Positions 1-4,791 of a DNA stretch of 5,465 nt are shown here, one piece after another. This DNA comes from an uncultured Chloroflexota bacterium. Lineage in GTDB: Bacteria > Chloroflexota > Dehalococcoidia > UBA2247 > RBG-13-53-26. Both the position numbers and the translations under genes were made by a program. The DNA lies in NCBI GenBank assembly GCA_937860285.1, contig CALMBS010000424.1, forward strand, positions 1-5,465, given 5' to 3'. The notes under the pieces were generated by a model. That model worked only from the letters and a program-made list of their open reading frames with translations, was not told where the DNA came from and searched no databases. The stretch's first letter is position 1, and the number at the start of each line of letters is the position of its first letter.

Positions 1-584
1 TGGCTCTGCTCATCGGAGGGCTGTACGGTGCCTTCGATGACACGGAGACCAGCATTGGCAACACCTTCACCGCGGGGAGCCTGAACCTCATCTCAGTCAT
101 TGATGGCAATGCCGGAGCTGTCGGGGACAACTTCACGATCAACGAGGGCGCCGGCGTCGACAATGCCGATGGTATCAATGACAACGTGACCTTTGGTGAG
201 GTCTACCCGGGTGCCAGTGGAAACATCACCTGGACCCTGTCCAACATCGGGACCCTTGACGGTGAGCTGACGCTGGACGTGGCGGTGTACGGCGACGAGA
301 ACACTTGCACCGAGCCGGAACTCGCTGCGTTTGATACCGACGACGCAGATGGAGAGCTCATCAGCAAGCTGACTTGCGACGTGTTCATCGACGGTACGCA
401 GGCGTACAACGACATCGCACTCGCGATGTTGCAGACCAACCTCGACGGTTATATCGCGCCGCTGGGTGCTGGTGACAGCACGGAGATTCGCGTGGAGTGG
501 TCGGCGGACAGTGGAGCCTTTGACAACACCGTCCAGACCGACACGGCGCAGATCGACATCACGTTCGTGTTGACTCAGGTCTAG
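1..584 (+). CDS. Camelysin/TasA-like secreted protein with SipW-dependent signal peptide (5' partial)
   Basis: The frame is open from base 3 and ends at TAG 582-584, giving 193 visible residues; the start codon and the positively charged beginning of the signal peptide lie outside the window. The first visible residues (ALLIGGLYGAFDDTETSIGN, then TFTAGSLNL) match the SipW-dependent signal pattern: a hydrophobic stretch, a small-residue site, then F-x-D-T-E-T-S-x-G-N-x-F-x-A-G. By analogy with TasA, cleavage is expected between A and FDD. The rest is a beta-rich, acidic, Asn/Asp/Thr-rich domain with the family-typical SNIGTLDGELTL segment and an end in ITFVLTQV. Two cysteines (visible residues 102 and 125) might form a disulfide. 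TasA and CalY proteins are exported and form fibres or matrix components; whether this one does is inference. A SipW-type peptidase is encoded about 300 bases downstream, so it is probably a substrate. No metalloprotease motif was seen. Confidence 0.85.
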   Translation, partial: ALLIGGLYGAFDDTETSIGNTFTAGSLNLISVIDGNAGAVGDNFTINEGAGVDNADGINDNVTFGEVYPGASGNITWTLSNIGTLDGELTLDVAVYGDENTCTEPELAAFDTDDADGELISKLTCDVFIDGTQAYNDIALAMLQTNLDGYIAPLGAGDSTEIRVEWSADSGAFDNTVQTDTAQIDITFVLTQV

Positions 585-598
585 TGTAGTTCAAGAGG

Positions 599-630
599 TG
601 TCCGGGACGGCCCACGGGCCGTCCCGGACA
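599..630 (+). terminator. Strong hairpin after the camelysin-like gene, likely terminator or mRNA-stabilising stem
   Basis: A perfect 15-base inverted repeat (599-613 against 616-630) is separated by only two bases, so the real structure is a stem of about 14 bp with a four-base loop. It begins 15 bases after the stop codon at 584, which is where an intrinsic terminator would sit. No T-run follows (GGCAAAGG), so it is not a canonical rho-independent terminator. It may instead act as a partial terminator or as a 3'-end stabiliser for the upstream message. Confidence 0.6.
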
Positions 631-852
631 GGCAAAGGCAGCGAAGGCGTTTGCGGCCGGGGTTGAGCAGTTCAACCCGAGCGTTGAGCCGACCCCCCTG
701 GGCCGGCTCAGTTGGTGTATAGGACGTTGCAGTGGCGGGGCAGACACGTGAAGAACTGGCAGTCGCGAAGGCCGGAACCCCCGGTGGCAGACGTCGGGAG
801 CGTCCGGATCTTCTGGCTATATGCGGGTGGCGCGGAGGCAGCATGGATGAAA

Positions 853-875
853 ACGGGCCGGATGCAAGGGCCCGT
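853..875 (+). promoter_or_regulatory. Hairpin just upstream of the transposase-SipW start codon
   Basis: ACGGGCC (853-859) and GGCCCGT (869-875) form a perfect 7-bp GC-rich stem with a nine-base loop. It ends 14 bases before ATG 890 and abuts the weak ribosome-binding region (GAGAGCGAG). It could modulate initiation of the signal peptidase gene. Only the structure is visible; the regulatory role is inference. Confidence 0.35.
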
Positions 876-889
876 CTGAGAGCGAGTGG

Positions 890-2266
890 ATGACGGAAGC
901 AGTCAAGGGACGACACCGGCGTTCGAGGCCGGAAGCCGCCCCGACCATAGATGGCGCCAAGCCCAGGGACGGCCCGGAGGAGGTGGCTCCGTCCGCTGCG
1001 GAGACGCTCCACGGGGACGCTGATACTCAGGGATTTCCTGGGATGCCGGACTCCATCGACGAGATCGCGGAACCACAGCGGCTGGGAAAGGGCTCCACTG
1101 CAATCTCCAAGGTCCGCCCGATGTGCCAGGACGATGTATGGAACATGGCCCTCGTGTCCATGCGCACGTCCGTCGGCGAGCCAGCTGAGCTGTTGACCGT
1201 GGTCGATGGGTATACCCAGGAATGCCTGTCTATACTGGTCGAGCACCGGGTAGACCTGGAGGTCCTGATCGATGGCCTGTTCGACCTGTTTGTCCTCAGG
1301 GAGGTCCCCGGGCACATTGTCCTCAGCGGCGGTTCGAAGCCGCTGTCAGAGGGCTTGGCTGAGTGGCTAAAGCGGCTTCCGGTAGAGACCGCCGTATCGG
1401 GACCGGAAGGGCGCTGGGAAGAGGACGGCCCGGAATCCTTCGGTGTCAGGCTGCGGGACGAACTGCTGTCCGGCCAGACCTTTGCCACGCTGGCGGATGT
1501 GATAGACATGTCAGCCAGGTGGCGCAGGCAATACAACGAGACGAGGCCCCAGCACAGCCCCCTGGAGGATGAGCCACAGACCCCCGAGGGTAGCGACGGC
1601 CCCGGCTGTGCGGAGGCCGACCCATCGTTGGGCCAGACCTTGCCGCCCTTGGCGGGGGCCGTCGAAGAGACGGAGCCGGTCAAGACTGCGACGGGGAAGG
1701 GCTTGGCCCGGCCTGGCTGGGACACGAAGCTGCCGAAATGGGTCGTCTATGCGGCCAGGGGCGTTGAGGTCGTGGGTATCATCCTGGTCTTTCTCATGTT
1801 GACCCTGGTGGTGCTGGCGATGCTGGCGCCCCATTTTGGCTGGCGGGCAGACACGGTGCTGTCCGGCAGCATGGAGCCAACGCTGCCGGTGGGGTGTGTC
1901 GAGGTGACCAGGCCTGTCACGCCGGAGGCCATCCAGCCGGGCGACATCATCACCTTCCGCTCCCCCACCAACGGGGAGCTGATGAGCCACCGGGTGGTTG
2001 AGGTGGTGGACGGTGAATTGCTCCAGTTCCGCACCAGAGGCGATGCCAACGAGGATGTCGACCCCTATCTCATACCCAGTGAAAACGTTGTCGGGAGGGT
2101 CTGTTTCAAGGTGGCCCATGCCGGCCGAGTAGTCGAGTATCTGAAAACGCCGCTGGGGTTCATTCTGCTGGGCCTCGTCGGCTTTGCGCTCATTGCAGCG
2201 GAGATAAGCACTATGCTGGAGGTGCGCTGGAGGGAGGCTGCCCGGGCTGATACCAAGGCGAAATAG
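890..2266 (+). CDS. sipW: Fusion protein: inactivated IS3-family transposase core + SipW/ER-type signal peptidase I
   Basis: A 458-residue protein. Residues 1-63 are charged and unrecognised. Residues 64-225 resemble the IS3-family OrfB integrase core (see the separate domain entry). Residues 226-280 are a Pro/Glu/Gly-rich linker. Residues 285-458 are a SipW-type signal peptidase: a membrane segment at about 292-313, the serine box SGSMEPTLPVG with nucleophile Ser327, SHRVV with His367 in place of the bacterial general-base Lys, the RTRGDANEDVDP box (381-392), and a C-terminal membrane segment at about 421-440. Ser/His peptidases of this class remove signal peptides from TasA- and camelysin-type proteins. 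Expected topology puts the N-terminal half in the cytoplasm and the catalytic domain outside. ATG 890 is the first start after an in-frame TGA at 848-850; its ribosome site is weak. SipW proteins are usually about 180-200 residues, so this one is more than double that length. A later start that expresses only the peptidase (for example TTG at codon 272) cannot be excluded. Both flanking genes encode SipW-type signal peptides. Confidence 0.88.
   Translation: MTEAVKGRHRRSRPEAAPTIDGAKPRDGPEEVAPSAAETLHGDADTQGFPGMPDSIDEIAEPQRLGKGSTAISKVRPMCQDDVWNMALVSMRTSVGEPAELLTVVDGYTQECLSILVEHRVDLEVLIDGLFDLFVLREVPGHIVLSGGSKPLSEGLAEWLKRLPVETAVSGPEGRWEEDGPESFGVRLRDELLSGQTFATLADVIDMSARWRRQYNETRPQHSPLEDEPQTPEGSDGPGCAEADPSLGQTLPPLAGAVEETEPVKTATGKGLARPGWDTKLPKWVVYAARGVEVVGIILVFLMLTLVVLAMLAPHFGWRADTVLSGSMEPTLPVGCVEVTRPVTPEAIQPGDIITFRSPTNGELMSHRVVEVVDGELLQFRTRGDANEDVDPYLIPSENVVGRVCFKVAHAGRVVEYLKTPLGFILLGLVGFALIAAEISTMLEVRWREAARADTKAK
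1079..1564 (+). other. Domesticated/degenerate IS3-family OrfB (rve, DDE) domain within the fusion gene
   Basis: Residues 64-225 of the fusion align without gaps to the C-terminal catalytic core of IS3-family OrfB transposases as I know that consensus. Matching blocks are RLGKGSTAISKVRPM and DDVWNMALV (family RP..PNHVWSYDFV), LLTVVDGYTQECLSI, LFDLFVLREVPGHI, GLAEWLKRLPVETA, ESFGVRLRDELLSGQTF and WRRQYNETRPQHSPL. The catalytic triad is broken: the first Asp is Ala87 and the second (family IRSDNGPEF) is Ser146 in HIVLSGGSK. Glu182 of ESF is kept. Spacings of 58 and 35 residues are exactly those of active IS3 enzymes. The N-terminal helix-turn-helix of OrfB, OrfA, the terminal YRPP motif and recognisable inverted repeats are missing. 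The frame has no stops or shifts, so this is not a simple pseudogene. Transposition activity is not expected. Confidence 0.82.
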
Positions 2267-2282
2267 CTTCAGGGAAGTTGAG

Positions 2283-3488
2283 ATGCACGGCACACGGTGG
2301 CTCATCGTAGTGTCTATTCTTTGTTTGTGCTTCCTCGCCAGCAGCGTTGGGGGGGTGGCCAGCTCCTTCATGGACTCGGAGACCTCCACAGGGAACGGCT
2401 TCCAGGCCTGGACCTCCAGGCTGTGGACCCAGACCACGCAGGCCGACTTCGAGTCCGGTGTCTCGGGTCAGGCCGATACGTGGAGCACCCCTGGCGACGT
2501 GATACTGGCCAGAAACGATGGCGTCTTCGCCTTTCAGGGCGGGAGCCTCGCCTTCTGGAAGTACGGAAACCCATGGACTTCGATGGCCAACGCGCCCGCC
2601 ACGGTTGGTGCCGGAGGCGCACTGGCATACGACGGCGCGAGGTACATCTATGCCCTTCAGGGAGGTGGGCAGGTGGGGTTCTGGCGGTTTGACACCAGAA
2701 ACAACGTATGGGCGACGCGAGCCAGCGCGCCGGGCGCTGTCGGCGCTGGGGGGGCACTGGCTTACGACGGCGCGAGGTATGTCTATGCTGTCCAGGGGGG
2801 TGGCCAGCTGGGGTTCTGGCGGTATGACACCAGATTCAACACATGGGCGACGCGAGCCAGCGCGCCGGGCGCCGTCGGCGCTGGGGGTGCGCTCGCTTTC
2901 GATGGTGCCGGCAGCATCTATGCCTTCCAGGGCGGCAGCTCGACGGCCCTGTGGAGGTTCAGCATCGCGGGCAATGCCTGGACGGCGATGACCAGCGCCC
3001 CTGCGGCGGTTGGTGCCGGGGGGGCCCTGGTGTACGTTCGTTCAGGCCAGATCTATGCTCTCGGCGGGAATAGCTCGGATGCCTTCTGGAAGTATGATAC
3101 CCTGGCCAACGCCTGGGCAGTCTTGATCGCGGCTCCGGGCGGCGTGAATGCCGGGGGCGCCCTGGCCGTCGTGCCCGGGAACGCCTACGTTACCTCGGCG
3201 ACGGTCTCCTCCGCCGTGCTGGACACGGGAATCGCGGGGGACAGGTGGGACGCGCTTATCTGGGATGAGACGGTGCCGAACCGCACGAACATTGCTTTTG
3301 AAGTCAGGGCCAGCGATACTCCCTTTGACGCGGACGATGCGACCCTGTCGTGGACATCGGTGGGAGGGACATCCCCCATCAGTTCCGGACTGCCCGCCGG
3401 GCGCTACAAGCAGTGGCGGGCGACACTGACGACCACCAACACGGGGCGGACCCCCCGGCTCCTCGAGGTCCGGCTGTACTATTCCTAG
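2283..3488 (+). CDS. Secreted kelch-like repeat (beta-propeller) protein with SipW-type signal peptide
   Basis: A 401-residue protein starting 16 bases after the peptidase stop, with AGGGAAG at 2271-2277 as ribosome site, so it is very likely co-transcribed with it. Residues 5-29 are a hydrophobic signal segment. SSFMDSETSTGNGF (27-40) repeats the SipW-dependent cleavage pattern of the camelysin-like protein at the left edge, so the adjacent peptidase is the likely processing enzyme. Residues 71 to about 303 are kelch-like repeats with an exact period of 45 residues: AP-x-x-VGAGGAL, then I/V-YA-x-QGG, FW-K/R-YDT and N-x-W. Four full units start at residues 104, 149, 194 and 239, with partial units at both ends. 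Residues 305-401 form a beta-rich C-terminal domain (SSAVLDTG, FEVRASDTPF, GRYKQWRATLTT, LLEVRLYY), a type I know as an appended module on surface proteins. A role in adhesion or carbohydrate/protein binding is inference. Three G7 tracts occur in the gene. Confidence 0.85.
   Translation: MHGTRWLIVVSILCLCFLASSVGGVASSFMDSETSTGNGFQAWTSRLWTQTTQADFESGVSGQADTWSTPGDVILARNDGVFAFQGGSLAFWKYGNPWTSMANAPATVGAGGALAYDGARYIYALQGGGQVGFWRFDTRNNVWATRASAPGAVGAGGALAYDGARYVYAVQGGGQLGFWRYDTRFNTWATRASAPGAVGAGGALAFDGAGSIYAFQGGSSTALWRFSIAGNAWTAMTSAPAAVGAGGALVYVRSGQIYALGGNSSDAFWKYDTLANAWAVLIAAPGGVNAGGALAVVPGNAYVTSATVSSAVLDTGIAGDRWDALIWDETVPNRTNIAFEVRASDTPFDADDATLSWTSVGGTSPISSGLPAGRYKQWRATLTTTNTGRTPRLLEVRLYYS
2592..3191 (+). 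repeat. In-frame 135-bp tandem repeats encoding 45-residue kelch-like units
   Basis: Units begin at 2592, 2727, 2862, 2997 and 3132 with a constant period of 135 bases; the last is incomplete. Units are highly similar in DNA, not only in protein. A stretch of 29 bases starting TGGGCGACGCGAGCC at 2709 recurs exactly at 2844, and GACGGCGCGAGGTA recurs at 2631 and 2766. Divergence rises in the fourth and fifth units. This pattern indicates recent duplication or gene conversion among the first three units and allows copy-number change by recombination. Confidence 0.85.
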
Positions 3489-3516
3489 TATCGGGCGGCA
3501 TCTGTCCAGGCAACCT

Positions 3517-3535
3517 GCCCGTCCTCTGACGGTGC
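3517..3535 (+). terminator. Weak hairpin after the kelch-like gene
   Basis: CCGTC (3519-3523) pairs with GACGG (3528-3532) across a four-base loop, and two more pairs (GC/GC) form outside a one-base bulge. It lies about 30 bases past the stop codon and just before the promoter of the next operon. No T-run follows, so terminator activity is uncertain. Confidence 0.3.
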
Positions 3536-3548
3536 CCTCAATCCCCTC

Positions 3549-3577
3549 TTGACATGCCCCCCCTCGTGCCCTAGCAT
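3549..3577 (+). promoter_or_regulatory. Sigma-70-type promoter for the dehydratase/reductase operon
   Basis: A perfect -35 hexamer TTGACA (3549-3554) is followed after exactly 17 bases by TAGCAT (3572-3577), a four-of-six match to the -10 consensus. Transcription would start near 3584, giving a leader of about 40 bases. The spacer contains a run of seven C (3557-3563). A direct repeat of GTATC with a 10-base step (3591, 3601) lies just after the predicted start and could be an operator, though this is speculative. Confidence 0.65.
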
Positions 3578-3624
3578 GTTGCTATACCTCGTATCACGAT
3601 GTATCGGCTATCCACGGGAGCACG

Positions 3625-4791
3625 ATGAGCGCTGATTCTATCCAGGTATCTCCCAGCGTGATGGAGCGGTTCCGGGAGACCAACCGCACCTTCCCCAAAT
3701 CGCCCGAAATCCTGGCGGCCAGGGCCCGCGGCCAGAAGGTGATGGGGTGGGTCTGCACCTATGTCCCGGAGGAACTGCTGCACGCCGCCGGGGCCCTGCC
3801 GGTGAGGATCTCCGGGTATGCCAGGGAGACGGACCTGTCCGACGGCACGGCCTACTTCTACGTCAACAACTGCTCCTTCGCCCGGAGCTGCCTGCAGCTG
3901 GGCCTCCGCGGGGAGTACGGATACCTGGACGGATTCGTGGCCGGCTCCACCTGTGATGCCGCCCGGCGCCTCTTTGACCTCTGGCGCAACTACGTGCCGG
4001 TGCCCTTCAGCCACGTGATGAGCGTGCCCCGCAAGTACACCGTCCGGGCCCATGAGCTGTACCTGGGCCAGGTGATGGAGCTCATGAGGGGCCTGGAAGG
4101 CCACCTGGGCGCGGCGATCACCGACGAGGCCTTGACCCATTCCATCGCCCTCTACAACGAATCGCGCTCTCTGCTCCGGGAGCTTAACGACCTGCGGAAG
4201 CAGGGTGAGCCTCCCATCGACGGGGCGCGGGCTCTGGAGGTGTCCAATGCCGCCGGCCGCATGCCGCGTGAGAGCTTCAATGAGTGCCTGAGGGACCTGC
4301 TGCGGGAGCTGGAAGGCTCCGGGGGCAGGGGCCGGGGCAAGGCCCGGATCATGATCGCCGGCAGCGCCCTGAACAACCCCGAGTTCGTCCAGTCCGTCGA
4401 AGGGATCGGTGGCCTGGTGGTCACCGACGAGCTGTGCACGGGCACCCGGTACTGGGCCGACCCGGTGGCCGTGGGCGAAAACGAGCCGCCGCTGGCGGCC
4501 ATCGCCCGGCGGTACCTGAACAACTTCCCCTGCGCCCGGATGTACCCTTCGGCCGAGCGGTTCCGCCGCCTGCTGGACCTGGTCCGGGAGTTCCGGGTGG
4601 ACGGGGTCATCAGCCAGACCATAAGGTACTGCTCACCCTACTCCAATGACCTGCCGCTGCTCGAGGAGGTGCTGGCCCGACAAGGTGTGCCGCTGCTGTC
4701 GCTGGACGTGGAGTACGGCGCCTCCGGGTCGGGCCAGGTGCTGACCCGGGTGCAGGCCTTCCTGGAGATGCTGGAGGCCAGGCGGCGATGA
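3625..4791 (+). CDS. 2-hydroxyacyl-CoA dehydratase / benzoyl-CoA reductase family subunit (BcrC/HgdB-like)
   Basis: A 388-residue protein, the usual length for BcrC/BadD-type subunits, with GGGAG at 3616-3620 four bases before ATG. Family landmarks are GWVCTYVPEELLHAAGALPV (41-60), NNCSFARSC (81-89), GSTCDAARRLFDLWR (107-121), GGLVVTDELCTGTRYW (262-277) and SQTIRYCSPYSNDLPLL (330-346). Cys110, Cys271 and Cys336 sit at positions conserved in the family, where cysteines bind the [4Fe-4S] cluster. Such subunits form a heterodimer that reduces or dehydrates a CoA thioester with an electron delivered by an ATP-dependent activator. The next gene overlaps by ATGA and is the expected partner. The substrate cannot be told from sequence: benzoyl-CoA-like reduction and 2-hydroxyacyl-CoA dehydration both remain possible, and the activator is not in the window. 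Confidence 0.88.
   Translation: MSADSIQVSPSVMERFRETNRTFPKSPEILAARARGQKVMGWVCTYVPEELLHAAGALPVRISGYARETDLSDGTAYFYVNNCSFARSCLQLGLRGEYGYLDGFVAGSTCDAARRLFDLWRNYVPVPFSHVMSVPRKYTVRAHELYLGQVMELMRGLEGHLGAAITDEALTHSIALYNESRSLLRELNDLRKQGEPPIDGARALEVSNAAGRMPRESFNECLRDLLRELEGSGGRGRGKARIMIAGSALNNPEFVQSVEGIGGLVVTDELCTGTRYWADPVAVGENEPPLAAIARRYLNNFPCARMYPSAERFRRLLDLVREFRVDGVISQTIRYCSPYSNDLPLLEEVLARQGVPLLSLDVEYGASGSGQVLTRVQAFLEMLEARRR

Larger units (their letters stand above)
585..889 (+). other. Hairpin-rich intergenic region between camelysin-like gene and transposase-SipW gene
   Basis: About 305 bases without a convincing gene. It holds the strong hairpin at 599-630, a small stem at 662-676 (GTTGA/TCAAC with a five-base loop), a 7-bp stem at 685-691/704-710 extendable by GU pairs, and a 7-bp stem at 853-859/869-875 close to the next start codon. 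A 54-codon frame from GTG 732 to TGA 891-893 has an AGGA seven bases upstream and overlaps the next ATG as ATGA, but its product resembles nothing I recognise. I found no good -35/-10 pair, so the peptidase gene may depend on read-through from the camelysin-like gene. Confidence 0.5.

Noticed and set aside
701..790. GGGCCGG followed by CTCAGTTGGTGTAT resembles the 5' end and D-arm of a tRNA.
   Set aside because: The D-stem has no second half, and there is no anticodon arm, T-loop (GGTTCRANTCC) or matching acceptor end downstream.
585..889. Search for a c-di-GMP or other riboswitch before the peptidase gene.
   Set aside because: Short GGCAAAGG and GCGAAGGCG pieces vaguely recall known motifs, but no conserved core or paired helices fit.
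581..1315. Long minus-strand open frame of 244 codons opposite the gap and the fusion gene.
   Set aside because: It runs antisense to the hairpins and to the well-supported fusion gene, has an Arg/Pro/Gly-rich composition typical of GC-rich shadow frames and no recognisable domain.
890..1740. An intact IS3 insertion sequence with inverted repeats and target duplication.
   Set aside because: No OrfA, no OrfB helix-turn-helix, no recognisable terminal repeats, and two catalytic acids are lost; the domain continues in frame into the peptidase.
1511..2437. Long minus-strand open frame of 308 codons opposite the signal peptidase.
   Set aside because: It spans the peptidase catalytic boxes and the start of the kelch-like gene in antisense; the product is His/Gln/Arg-rich with no family features.
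2592..3191. Regular repeats considered as a CRISPR array.
   Set aside because: The 135-base period is in frame, contiguous without unique spacers, and encodes kelch-like protein units.
3571..4140. Minus-strand open frame of 189 codons over the promoter and BcrC-like gene.
   Set aside because: The opposite strand has clear family motifs and the promoter; this frame is a GC-rich shadow.
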